DNA of 64,000 nucleotides. Origin: Nothophaeocryptopus gaeumannii. Lineage: Eukaryota > Ascomycota > Dothideomycetes > Mycosphaerellales > Mycosphaerellaceae. The DNA lies in assembly GCA_031771865.1 (NCBI GenBank), contig JASISA010000019.1:806001-870000 (forward strand). Reading direction: 5' to 3'. Under the pieces are notes generated by a model. That model had not been told where the DNA came from, did no database searches, and worked only from the letters and a program-made list of their open reading frames with translations. How positions within the stretch are numbered: the first letter of the stretch is position 1; each line of letters opens with the position of its first letter. Positions 1 to 11,639 of the stretch are shown here, one piece after another. The translations under genes were made by a program, and so were the position numbers.

Positions 1-2
1 AA

Positions 3-53
3 CACATTCTCTCAGTTGAAGAGTTCAAGAGGATTATGCAGGATAACGCATGA
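3..53 (+). CDS. Possible 3' end of a gene cut by the window edge
   Basis: From base 3 an open frame runs into the window and ends at a TGA at 51-53, giving a short tail of 16 residues with acidic and basic residues (ends in ..EEFKRIMQDNA). It reads like a C-terminus, but it is too short to assign. Another frame (from base 1) is also open for 54 codons, so this is only a guess. No function can be proposed. Confidence 0.2.
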   Translation, partial: HILSVEEFKRIMQDNA

Positions 54-363
54 GCTGCTTCGTGAACAAGAGCAGTGTCGAGATGCATGCTCGGCTTTGT
101 CTCTTCATTTGCTAAAGCGACAGATACAGCGACTGGGCCAAGATCAGAACGGCGACCAAAGATGTTGATGCAGACTGAAAGGGGAGATTGAAATTTTGGG
201 CGAGGTCATTTGGATTTGATATCAGGCTCATTTAGCTCACGAATTTCCTTTCATCAAGCCTGCTTTATCTATTATCCACATCTCGTTCTGCGCCATTGTC
301 ATGCCGAGGTCGATGGCATCCCAGCGCCCACCATCCCCAACTTCTCAATCTGTTCAAAGGGAA

Positions 364-403
364 CTCAGCATAACGCACCGCCTCCCGGAAGGTGGTGGCT
401 CCC
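364..403 (+). repeat. Dispersed 40-bp direct repeat, copy 1
   Basis: The segment starting CTCAGCATAACGCACCGCCT matches 2073-2112 at 38 of 40 positions in the same orientation, 1,709 bp apart. Function unknown. Confidence 0.75.
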
Positions 404-1517
404 ACACACGCCTCCAGGCTCCCTCATTTGGAAGCTGTTTACAAAACAAAACGAACACGATTCGTGTATGTCTCTTCACTCAGGCATAGGCCTAGCCGTC
501 CGAGAGTGGCGTCCAAGTGACGGCTGGAGCGAAGCCGTACAAAAGACTGAGCAGGGCGGGCTGTGTGTGACTTGCTCGGAGGGCTTGAGGTGTTGTAGGT
601 GAGGGCGAGCGAAAAGTTGAATGAGTGTCTGTTGTAGTCGATCACCTTGATATACATGACTGGTTGACTTCTTTAACGACGTTTTAAGGGTCAATTTGCT
701 GGGAAGTCAGCTTTTTCTCGTCTTTGACCTCAGTCAAGGCCTTGTGGTGCCAATTGACGGTTCCGTTGCCTGGTTGATGAAGGCGTCGAGATCTGCCTGA
801 ATCTGGTCTTGGCGATACTGCTCAGCGAAGGGGCCTGGCGTGCTAGCAGTCTCGTGGGTGGTGGTATATCGGCGACAGTGACACCGAAGACCTTGTTCTG
901 ATTCGGGCGCGGCATCTCGCCGGCAGACGATGTTGCTCTGCCTTTTTAACAGCGTCTCGGGGGCAGGGTGGGTGACCTGAGGCTTGAGAGGCGTCGATAT
1001 CGCTGCTCTCTGTCTCTCCGTGGGAGCAACGCATAGCATTGATCGGGCAAGTTAAGCGGCAACGGCTGTGGCGGCCGTCTTGCTATTGGTTTATAAAGTC
1101 CAGGAATCCTTGACGAGCGTTGATGGGCGACACGTTCGCGAATCGTGACTCAGATAGAACCACAAAAAGCACTCTCTCCCTCTCTCTCTCTCCCCTTGGG
1201 GCGCCCAGAAAATCAGTGGGAGTGCACCCGAGGCACAGAGAGACTTTTCCCACACTCTCATATGAGAGCGGCCATGGCCACCACACCCATCAGAACTAAG
1301 CCAACATCAGGGCTAAGCCGACAGCAGGTCCAGCGATAGCCGCGGCGCCTGTGGCGGTTCGGGTTGGCGGGCTTCGCCCAAGTTTTGTAAGCAGGCGTGG
1401 TGGTAGACGGCCCATCTCGAACGCTCTCTTTTTGAGGAGTTTCCGTACGAGCGCCAGGTAGACGCATAGAGAGGCGAAGCCGTACAGATCGGCTTCGACT
1501 CACTGAAAGTTGCTCAC

Positions 1518-1830
1518 GGGTGCTAGCCGAAGCGTGTCGGAAGCTCGACTTCCAAGCAGGCAGGGTATGTCGTAGTGGGCTTGAGAGGCACCAATGGAGA
1601 GGCAGCATACCTTGGCGAGGTCATGCTGCTGCTTGAGGTGGAGACGGCATACTTCGGCGACATCTTGCTGCTGGTGGTCTTTCCGTGAGTGCTAGCCGAA
1701 TATGTGTGTCGGAGGCTCGTTCCGGAGGCAGGTCGCAGTTGGCTTGAGAGGCGTCGAGGTGGAAACAGCATACTGGGGCGACGTCTTGCTGCCGCCAGAG
1801 ACGGGGTACTTCGGTGCCGGCTGGGTTGGC
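1518..1830. repeat. Imperfect tandem duplication, ~165-170 bp unit
   Basis: The words TGCTAGCCGAA (1521 and 1690), GCTTGAGAGGC (1579 and 1742) and a GGCGACRTCTTGCTG-like word recur in the same order. A third GCTTGAGAGGCGTCGA lies at 982-997, identical to 1742-1757. Read on the minus strand the units encode related Ser/Thr/Pro-rich peptides (PQYAVSTSTPLKP and PKYAVSTSSSS), each soon interrupted by a stop. Confidence 0.6.
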
Positions 1831-2072
1831 GTCTTGGTCCAGAGCGTGCAGCTTTCTGTCACGACTGGTGGTGGTGATGAACAGTCCAAGACGGTTCTTC
1901 GTGACTGTGATGGTCTGGGCGTATGGGTGAGACGACGAGGAGTGGTAGTAGCCTTATGGAAAAAGCAAATGACGGTGGGATCGGCGACCAACTCAGTGGC
2001 AGGCGTCAGAGCGCCAGCGACGCCGACCTCATGCTGCACAGACTCGAGCGATACGCCCTAGAAGGGCGAGGA

Positions 2073-2112
2073 GCTCAGCATGACGCACCGCCTCCCGGAC
2101 GGTGGTGGCTCC
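2073..2112 (+). repeat. Dispersed 40-bp direct repeat, copy 2
   Basis: Second copy of the 364-403 segment, with two substitutions (A to G, A to C). Surrounding bases are not similar, so the repeat is a discrete block. Confidence 0.75.
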
Positions 2113-3177
2113 CGTACAACTACCCACTGAGGTCGACATTGGTGGTCGGCGAGGGTCAGGGTGCCACCATCACGGCTGACGAACCGTGAAGTGTCGTTCT
2201 GATATGGCAGCATGAAGGTGTCGACGGTGATCTGCTCGTCCTGAAGCTCGCTGAAGGACTTTTGACGTTGATGTGGATGCTTGACGGATCATGAAAGAGG
2301 GCATGCCATGATGGCTCGCTCGATCTCAGCGAAGGAGTGTGCCGTGCCGCCGGATTCGCATGGGCTGCAGTGTGAATTCGCGAGTTTGTTGGCCACTCCT
2401 CAAACGCGTCGTGACGACTGCAAGGCGCGAATGTGTCGCGATGCTGCAGAAACGACCTGAAGCAGTCACGATTGCCAATGACATGCTGCTCACTTGCTGA
2501 GGTCGGATAGTGTCGGTATTGCCGGACATCGCAGCAAGCTCACTAGAGCCCGGATGAGCGATTGCATGCTGGCGCTTCTCCTCTTCAGATCACCGTTCGA
2601 TCCTGCGTATGAGTTAGCTTACCGGCAGTCACCCTTGGCAGCAGGTATGAGGGCTTTACTCACTCAGTAAGTGAACGCGGCTCGATCTTGAATGCGCCGT
2701 AGTGTTCCTCTCGGCTGTTCAGGGAACCACTCTACTACTTGAAGTCGGCAACAGTGCGCGCGGGTAGCGTGGTACAGCAGGTGACTTATTTCTAGAGACG
2801 GCTGCGGTTGAGCTTTGTTGACCGGCGATGTCGCTCTTAGTGGTTGGCACCTGGTCCTGCTGGTGAGGGGCCTGATCTGCTGTTGGAGCTGGAGCCGCAA
2901 GCACGGACGTTGGAGCAGCAGCTCGAGCGTCAGTAGTCCTTGTCGTGGACTGTGGCGGTGTTGAGAGTCGGAGGTGGATGTTGTTATTGCGGAAGAAGAG
3001 TCAAGAATCGCAGAACTGACCATGCGGGCAGCCGCGCACATGCCTTCTACAACGGCAGCGTTTCAGATCGTTCGCTCAGATGACTCTGAGGTTCACAACC
3101 GAGCCTTCACTTCACCGCCGTCTAACGCTTTCTTTGCCTATCCACCGATTAGCTTCCATCACATGCACGGCTTCACT

Positions 3178-4626
3178 TCAGCTACTACTCACCTCAGCCA
3201 CAGCATCATAATCCAACGTCCACTTCACAAACGCCGCACTCTCAAATTTAGCATTCATGTTCGGCACTGTCCCCTTCAGCGACTTCACGACCCCTGCTGC
3301 TTCCGCAGTCACCGCCCGCTTGCCGGTAGGCGGTAATCTGCCAATGAACATCTGACTATTCTCCTTGGCATAGTGCTTGATGCGTTCAGCACGTGGCTTG
3401 CGAAGCTGTTGCCATATATTGGTGATCTCTGGTATGCGGGAGGGATCGCTGTCTGTGCGATCGATGAGGTATTCAAGAACGCCGATGTCTTCAATGATTA
3501 GGGAGAAGCCTTGTGCTGCGTTCGGTGTCTAGAATATGTTAAACTTTGATCCCACGTAATCACGGTCAGCGCTTACCATGGCATGTGCTGAGTCGCCGAG
3601 AAGAACGATGCGCCCGCCCTTGCTGGTCCATCGAGGCAGGTCAGGCAGCTCGGCTGTGTAGGCCAGTTAGCATGTGATATGAAGACGAAGCTGATCTCCA
3701 GTTCAACATACCCAGTCTCCATCGATCGCAGCTCTTCGCCTCCGCCAAGACAGCGCGAAGATCTTCACAACTATCTTTGTAGAAGTTACGGACGAAGTTG
3801 ATGTCTCCATTGTCATCCCAAAGCCCCTTCATATCACTCGAGCCTCGAATGCCGTAGATTGCGCCATTGTGGCCGAGCTTGCTGTTGCGACGTGATACCA
3901 CATAGCCGTCACGACCCATCCAAACAGTCGCATTGTCAGCATTACTGATGAGCTTCGTGTCTAGTCGGCCCACGATCTTGTCAGAGGGTACCATCACTCC
4001 ATACAGTGTGATGTCAGTCAGAACTGGTTCGATCGCGGAGGTCGGGAAATCCGACAAGATCTGATATCTGATGCGCGATCGGATCCCATCAGCGGCCAGG
4101 AGAAGATCGCAGGCGAGCTTCGTTCCATCCTTGAGTGTAAGATAGGCATGCGATGCATCTTCGCTCACTTCGGATACAGACGCGTTGAAGATGATCTCAG
4201 CTCCCGCCTCCAAGGCTCGTGGATACAAGACTTTCATCGTCGCTTCTCTCGTCGTGCCCCACTCGGTCTCCTTCGCGACATCGACCAGCAGACTCTTCAT
4301 GGCCAGGTCCCCAGTATACATGTTTCGGAGAAGGAATGAGCCAGTGGGGTCAGAAATCCTTTCCAGGTCTGCTTTCAATCCCCACGTATGCATTATCTGT
4401 GACGCTCCAGGACGAATGCTGATTCCACCGCCGGCTTCTGCAAGTCTCGGCTTCTGTTCGAGAAGCTTGACTTTGTGGCCCTGACGTGCAAATGCGATGG
4501 CTGCTGACAGACCGCCTGATCGTCATCGTCAGTATCCGCCAAGACAAAGATGGAATCAACGTTGTGAGATGCAGCGTCTGGGTGGAACTACTCACCAAGG
4601 CCTGCACCAACAATGATGATTTTCAT
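3178..4626 (-). CDS. FAD-dependent monooxygenase (salicylate hydroxylase-like)
   Basis: Predicted flavoprotein monooxygenase that uses FAD and NAD(P)H to hydroxylate an aromatic or similar small substrate. Four exons: 4626-4596, 4515-3712, 3653-3577 and 3528-3178; introns of 80, 58 and 48 nt have GT-AG ends, and the total gives 420 residues. The ATG at 4626 is chosen because it begins directly with the Rossmann fingerprint MKIIIVGAGLGGLSAAIAF, which is split by intron 1. LLAADGIRSRIR in mid-protein matches the DG motif, and IVLLGDSAHAM is the second FAD-binding motif (GD), followed by NAAQGFSLIIEDIG. Length and motif order fit the UbiH/salicylate-hydroxylase class. The substrate cannot be told. 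The exon 4 end is the first in-frame stop; a further small exon is possible because GTGAGT occurs 12 nt before it. Confidence 0.85.
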
Positions 4627-6868
4627 CTTGAAGCGCTGTGAATGTCTACGAAATGAATGATATTGAGCTAGAGGAGAGGTGAAGATGGAACCAGACGGGA
4701 GGTTGATAAACTGCTCATACCACTTGGCCCTGCGCGAGAGGGATCCTCCCGCCACAGGCTGCCGTCCCACGGAAGCCGAGGAGCATTAGCTGCATCATCG
4801 CAATCCCTGTTTCGGAAGCAGATGCTGCTGAGCTTGGCAGGACATTATCGAAAAGAGCTGACGAGAATGAGAATAAGTAAATACCAACTGTGTACTGTTT
4901 GCGATGAACGCAAAGGTGGGCAATGTTATTCTCGCTTTCAGTACTAGGCGAGCGGGCGAACGTGCTGGGACTTCACTTCTCGTCGATCCGTCGCGTACAG
5001 TATGCTATCGTTCACTCAGCGTGCTTTCGCTGAAAGAGCGAACAGGACGTCCATTGATTGCGCGTTGTCTGGCGTTGGATTTACGGCCTACTACCCAACC
5101 AGTGTCTCGATGCTGCCAATGTGGGAAAGGAAGGCAGGCTGTGAATACTGTATGGTTTCAACTCTTCACTCACTGGAAATGCCCCTAGCATCTCGTGGCA
5201 ACAATGGAGAGATTCAGGAGTGTTCACAGAGTAGCCCAGGCCCTCTGGTCGAAGGTCGTCGCCTAAAACCTGGTTCCTTATACGCCGAGCTCTTTCTAGC
5301 AATCGTCGGAGTCGCCAGGAACTGCTCGCTCAGACGCGTCCTCTATATAGCATCCTGAGGTGAGAGTGAGGTCTCATGACGTTACACGGATGGTGTATCT
5401 CGCAGGAACCAACTGCGATATCTGCAAGGCAGCCTCGGAGGGCAACGCGCCGAGCTCTCCATTCCGCTCACCATGTCCTTGCTCTTGCATCGGTGACGGA
5501 CTAAATCGATACGATACATCAGGCCTTCCACACAGCAAGACGTCCTCGGTCATCGTCGAAGCTCGCGGTCGTGATTCACGCGCGTCCCAGTGTTGCCCAT
5601 GCTCGACCGCAATGTCTGTTGTCGCGTTTGCGTTCCCGAGAAAGACGGAAGATTTGCGGTGGCAGCATAGCTCGAAGAGCCGCGTGTGGATTCTGCGATT
5701 TGCCATGGGGTTCAAGCATCAAGTGGTGACTTATGATGATGTACGAAGAAACATCTGCTTCACCTGCTTCAGCGTCGTTCCGTCTAGTGTCCTTGGCTTA
5801 GTAATCATTTTGGCCGGGGTTTCGCGCTTGCAGTCTGCTTTCGTTGCATGCTGCGCTGCTATCGAAATTCGGCTGCTCCTACCTTCACTTTCACCTACCT
5901 CGCGCCTCGCGTCGACCCGCCGTTGTCGAATTCCAGAGGGCTTGAAAGATGATGGCTTGGGAGATCCATAGGGCGACGGCTCAATGCTGACAGCTCCCGG
6001 GGTTCGTACAAGACAGGTGCATCCAGATTGCGAGCAATGTGCGAGGTCCAGAGCTGTTGAAGCTCGCCACATAGATGACCAAGATCTGGTGAGTACTGTG
6101 TAGATGGTTTTGGAAAATGGCGTCTGCCTTGCCTTTGCGACGTCTATGGCCCTACGCTCGAACGAAGACGCCGCTCGACCAATGCTGGAAATCCGGATGT
6201 TGTTCGAGAGCCTTTCCATCGGACTGGGGACACTGAACCCGGGTTCATTTTGAGAGTACCTCATCTTCATGTTGCTGTCTCTGGCATGACGAGGAGTGAC
6301 ATGACTCTGCCCGGCGTAACAGGCTGAAGGACAATGCTCATAAAGGCGAAGGCGAGGTCGAAGTCGGACCAGAAGTCGAGAAGCCATGTGGAGAAACATC
6401 GATCTTGGCCTTACCACTAGATCTCAAGCTCTGGTCATTGGTCGGGAGGGCCTGCGCCGTTGCCAAGAGTCGCACATTTCTCTCGAGTACAGCTCGTCCA
6501 ATTGGCTGCTCTGCTAACGTAGGGGCATTTGGCCTTCTATTCCGGTTGACGGCTCTCGAAAGCGTCGTTCGGAAACGCCACTAGCTGCAGTGATCAATTC
6601 ACAAGTCTGTCTGTGTGTGATGCGGGGAAGCGACTGGGGCCAACCGGCCACCGGCCCAGACCTGCCGGAGGAGGGAGGTCAGCAACACAGCACCTCTCAT
6701 TAGCCTTTTGCCGCATCGACAGCAGATTGTAGCTGAGAGCTGTGGAAGAAAGACGATCATCCATCCACCTGCACACCCGCGGTAAATGCGGAACTTCTTC
6801 AACTTCACCTTCACCAACCGTGCGTTTGCCGTACCCCGACAGCCTGTCGCAACAGGATCGCGCCTTGA
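4627..6868. other. 2.2-kb intergenic region
   Basis: Lies between the heads of the divergently transcribed monooxygenase (-) and the Zn2Cys6 regulator (+), so it should contain both promoters. Open frames of up to 228 codons exist (for example minus 6417-5731 and plus 5360-5971), but neither starts credibly, shows a domain or has plausible composition. I see no RNA gene or repeat. Confidence 0.5.
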
Positions 6869-9383
6869 ATGGCTGCGGTGATGCACGCCGACGATGCGGT
6901 TGTGAGCGCTGTCTCAGGTATCAACAGCGCTCGAGGAAAGCTAAAGCAAAGGCGTTCGCGCAAAGCCTGCTGTCAGTCAAACAGTTGTGCGATCTGGCCA
7001 GACAACTAATGCTTGAGATCAGCCCACTGCCATACGAGGAAGATCAGATGCAACGTACTGGAGAATGGGACGCCATGTAGCAACTGTGTCGATGCCGGGA
7101 CGACCTGTGTGATTCGGAGAAGAAAGAATCAGAGGTAAGCATGGCCACCCGTGCGGCAGAACACAAGACTGACACCATACGCTAGACGAGATAGTACTCC
7201 CCCGAATGAGGGGCATCAGATCGTCCTCGATCAATCCCATAGCTGGAGAGTGCCAACTCCCACCGCTCCAGCAGCACCAGTCCCTCCAGCAGCGTGGTCA
7301 AACAATGGCATGGCTCAATCTCAGCAACGACCTGCGGTGGCGAGAGCAGTGTCCGACCACCAGAATGGCTACCTGCAGAGTGTCGAGAACACTTCTCATT
7401 CTTCAGGCTCGCCAGGTACAGGGGACGGTCGATTATGGCCTGATCTGCAACCGGGAACCATGACCTGGGACCAGAACATCGTGGATGCTTCCTCTACGAG
7501 CTGTGACTTCAGTCATCTGACAGATCTGGACGACATCTTCACTTTCACTGGCAACTCGTTTCTGCCTCCATCCCTCCCGGCTCAGACCCCACAAGGAGAC
7601 TTCTTGAATTCGGCTTATCCGCAGCCAGGGCTGAGCCCTGCCCCATTCATTCCAGGTCCAGGGCCGCTACCTCCCCTCAAAAATGTTAACAATGGCGCAG
7701 GCATACCGCCACGTAGGTCTTCTGCAGTGCATATACCCGGTCTGAATCCACGAGACCAGGAGTATCTGCGCGTCGAAGGCTGCTTCGATTTGCCCCCGCC
7801 TCACACTCTGAAGACTATGATGCGCATGTACTACCGCATGGTGCATCCGAATTTACCGGTTGTTCCTGAAGATCAATTCTGGTCGTTGTGGCATGGAGAC
7901 GATTTTCGGGCTGAAGATTACTCATTCCTGTTGCTGAAGGCCATGATATTCGCAGTCACAAGTGTAGGTTACCTGCAGACGACTGGCTGTGCACACGCTG
8001 ACTTTGCGCAGTATATGGAACTCGAGACGCTTTCTAGTCTGGGCTTCGTGAGCAAGCGAGAAGCGAGAATTACGCATTACCGGCAGACCAAGGTGTGTGG
8101 ACTCTTCAAGACTCTCAGACATGACTGACACACAACAGTTGCTGTTCGATTTCGGTATCGAACGAGACGCCGTCCCGAACGCTCAAGCTTGCTTGTTACT
8201 CTCCTACAACGCGCCTAACTACAACCTCCTGCGCTTGAATACTTACTGGGTGACGAATGCGATTCGCTTCGCGCGAATAGTACGAGCGGACTCGTACCAT
8301 AGGATCAAGGACCCAACGAGGTCGAAGCGGCTTAAGCGGCTTTGGTGGGGCGTTATTTTTCGAGATCGCATCCTGTCGCTTGGGCTGAGAAGATCACTTC
8401 AAGTACCGCTGGAAAACGATTGGGAGACTGAGAAGCATATCTTGACACCCGAAGATTTCCAATCTGAACTGCGCAATTCGCCGATGCATGATTCCGAGAC
8501 ACAGCTGCGGATATTCGAGATGATCAGCACTACTTGTCGACTCATGCAATGTCTGTCGCACACCAGCCGCATTCTCTATGGTCATGAGAGACTGGACGAG
8601 CGTTTGGAATTCGCATCTCGGCAACTTCCGAACCTGGTGACCGACATCCAAAGATGTCTCGAGGCTCTCCGATACTGGCATGATCAGGCGATCCGCGTTT
8701 TCCCCTTTCCCATCAGTCTGGATGATGCTCACGAGACAATCTGTGTCTACGCCAACATGATGTTTTCATATCATGCCTCGGCAATCTTCGGGCTCAACAC
8801 ATATCTCATACTCCTGCGAGAGGTGTTCCCATCCGTTAAGCAAATGTTCTCGCTCGAAGATGCAAGAGAAGCACTCGAGATTGCAAACACAGACGTATCT
8901 AGACGAACTCAGGAGCTGGTTCAAGTTCGTCTGATCAAGTACCTGCCCATCAGCGCGTCGGCGGTGTTGGCGCTTCCACTCATTCTCCAGGCCATCAATG
9001 TGGCAGCAGCGCGCGGCTCCAACATGGAAGCTGTCGAGAACCGGAGACTGGATGTCTTCACAAGGACTCTGAAGTCTCAACAGCAGAACTTCGATGGTTC
9101 AGACTTCTGTGCTGACGTCCTCGGCAATGTCATCGCGTACGCGCAGGACGACTCGAAGTTCGTGTCTTCAATGACTTCTTGGCGCGATGGAAAAGACCCA
9201 AATGGAGCTACGAATGGAGGGCCTAACGGACCGGGAAAGATCAAGCTGGATTGGGGCAATCTGGTTTTCAAGAGACCGAGGTTATTCTTGAGACTGGTGT
9301 TGTACATTGACTCGTCGTTTTGTACAGGTGGACCGTCACAGGATGAGGATTTTCCGCCAGAGTTGCAGAGGAGTGCTGCATGA
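6869..9383 (+). CDS. Zn2Cys6 transcription factor with Fungal_trans domain (CTF1/Far-like)
   Basis: Nuclear fungal transcription regulator. Four exons: 6869-6971, 7023-7134, 7186-8092 and 8139-9383; introns of 51, 51 and 46 nt; 788 residues. The ATG at 6869 is the first in frame after a stop at 6866. After a basic stretch (KLKQRRSRK) the zinc cluster has Cys at about 34, 37, 44, 53, 56 and 63 (ACSHCHTRKIRC, then PCSNCVDAGTTC); intron 1 splits the codon after the first Cys. A Pro/Gln/Ser-rich linker follows, then the middle homology region (CFDLPPPHTL..MYYRMVHPNLPVVPE), which resembles the cutinase/fatty-acid regulators CTF1 and FarA/B. That subfamily label is from memory of the motif and is tentative. 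The monooxygenase upstream is transcribed away from it and could be a target, though 2.2 kb separates them. Confidence 0.88.
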
Positions 9384-11639
9384 TGTGAAATGAGTTTTTG
9401 AGTGAGCTAAGATCTTGTATAGTGTCAAGGCAGTCGGTGTGTAGTCCGCTGTCTAAAAGCATTCACTTTTTCCAGTACCTTGCCGGAATTTGTCAATTAT
9501 GCAGTTGCGCATAAAGGTCTCGTGGTTCCACATTTTGATGCTGCAGGTGAGGGCAGCAAGCAGCGGTGGAGACTTTTGAGTCCGAGAAATCAACAACGAC
9601 CGGCTTTAGATATGGACTTTGGCTTTCCGGCCTCTTGGACACTTTTCTCCAGTATAAGCACCGATTTGGATCAATGTTCAACCAGGAATGCAGACGACCG
9701 ATGCGAGCTTTCAAAGAACAAGAACGAAAGCTACATGAAGACGCCAGGAAAGAGTCACAGGTCTCGCCGGCGCCAATATTGACGCAAGCGAGGATGGCTT
9801 TTCTTCGAACCATGCCTACCTAGTACTACTCCGCAGCCTACTTCTTCTTGGTTCCCACGACCAGCATAGCAGCAGTGAGTACAGCGCTGATGACCAGCGT
9901 GTCTTCAGTGAAGCATTGCAACCCCGCTCAATTCCCGCTAGACTGATTGACACACGCGGCTCCGTTGACATGTCATTTCCTGTCAGAAACGGATTATGAA
10001 TTGCCGCATCGCTGAGTTGGGTTGGCTTTAGAGGAGGTTGAAGACGGCCGGACGTCCATAGTCGAGTTGGACTTGTCGATACTCGTGATGAATATTTCAA
10101 TACAATGAGGTCTCAAGAACAGCGAGATTGGAAAATTTAAAGAGAAACGGGGATGGGCGTGCCGAGTGAAGCGTAACCTATTAGCGGCATCGAATTGACC
10201 AACCACCCGCCGGTATCAGCTAGACCGGTGCCTTGCTTAGAACGAATTTCAAGTTGAATAAGTAGCCGGACTGAGTACTTTCACATGCCTGGACCGAACT
10301 AAGCCCGAACTTTTGCGGGTTCGAACTTTCACGGCCCTTTGTCTCTGCTGGATGCTCAAAGAGCCGGCCATGGCACTCGCACGTGGACTGAACCATGGTC
10401 AGCGCGGCTGAGGGCTTCGCGAAGTCGGTGGCAGACCACAGTGTCGCGCAGACCGCGATGTTGCACTTCTCAAAGCGAGCGCTGAGCAAGAATCACCCAC
10501 TTTTGCTGTGAGAATCCAGGTCCTTCTCCTCTTTTGAAACGCCGAAACTCGTCCCGCGGCCCTCGAATACAGCCTGATTCTCAAAGGACGTCAAGAGAGG
10601 TGGCTCTACGGCAACTTGTAGACCCGTGGGCGAGATTGCTTGGTTTCCCAAGTCACGAACCGCGGGCTCGTGGGATGGTGTCCGCTTTGGCGCAATCTCA
10701 TTCACAGGCAGTGCCATACTGTTCTTCGAGTTGCTTTTTCAGGCACAGAGATGGTATCGTGGTAGGGCGTCTTGAGACTCGATGAATCGCGCATCAGTCT
10801 GTGGCAGTCTTCGTGTCTTGTTCGCTTGTTCGACTGCGTAGCCGCCACTAAGAAGAAAGGGGGACACTCATGGCCTCGTCTACGCGCAGAAACGCCTGAA
10901 TTATATGGTCAGGGCAGACAAGGGTGTCAATAGTAGCGAATCAAGGCAAACCAGCATGGGATAGTCAGAGGTATGCTGCTGTTGAATCCGCGACGTCGTT
11001 CTCGGTCGCCAAGCCCGGTGCCCGGGCCTTCTTTCCTCCGAGTGACAAACTCTAATCTCACTCCGATTGGATTTCGAGGCTGCATCCTCCTGACATCACG
11101 ATCAGCGACTTCACGACTCATGGAACACAGCACGATGCGCGCGACATCAACGATGGGATCGTGGATCGGATGAGGAGAGGAAGCTGCGTCAGTCGAAGTG
11201 AGATTTGCGAGAGGCGATCCGGGTTACAGTGCTGTGGACTAGCGGTCTGGCATAATGTGGCTCTACAAGTAATGAAGTGGTGACTTGATACAACCAAACT
11301 GGAGACTTCAAAGACGAGTTCGAAAGTTCGCACAGCGATGAGGGGTAAGAAAAATGATGATTAAACAGGTTATTTTTCAAACATATGAGATTAATCCCAC
11401 TATTCACTCCTCATCCACTCCAATATGTTCCAAGACATACGTTTTCGTTGTCAAACTTCCAACAAAAGAGACTACTAATCGTACAATTGATGTTGACTTA
11501 GGTATCGTACAAATACAACAGTGCATTTCAATCTTCATCCCATCAAATCATCCACGCAGGCAAGAGGTATCGAAAGCAACAATGTGACGAGTCCAGCTCG
11601 GTCAACATACATATCCACACCAGTGTAGGTGGGGGCTGC
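9384..11639. other. 2.25-kb intergenic region
   Basis: Between the 3' ends of the regulator (+) and the Asn-rich gene (-). Only short frames with no domain or codon pattern of a real gene. Around 11,340-11,590 it is AT-richer, as expected for 3' UTR of the Asn-rich gene. No RNA gene recognised. Confidence 0.5.

Larger units (their letters stand above)
54..3177. other. Repeat-bearing, mostly non-coding stretch
   Basis: About 3.1 kb without a convincing gene. Many short frames exist on both strands, none with a recognisable domain. The minus strand between about 734 and 2040 is Ser/Thr/Pro-rich in several frames and carries imperfect tandem repeats, so a low-complexity multi-exon gene on that strand cannot be excluded. 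One minus frame ending at 734 has a tail rich in Gln and Asp. Two near-identical 40-bp segments (364-403 and 2073-2112) frame the repeats. It may be the remains of a mobile or satellite-like sequence. Confidence 0.5.

Noticed and set aside
5360..6417. Overlapping 203- and 228-codon frames on opposite strands
   Set aside because: Neither has a domain, plausible splice pattern or protein-like composition.
10300..10345. GGGTTCGAAC word resembling a tRNA T-loop
   Set aside because: No matching acceptor, D or anticodon stems could be folded around it.
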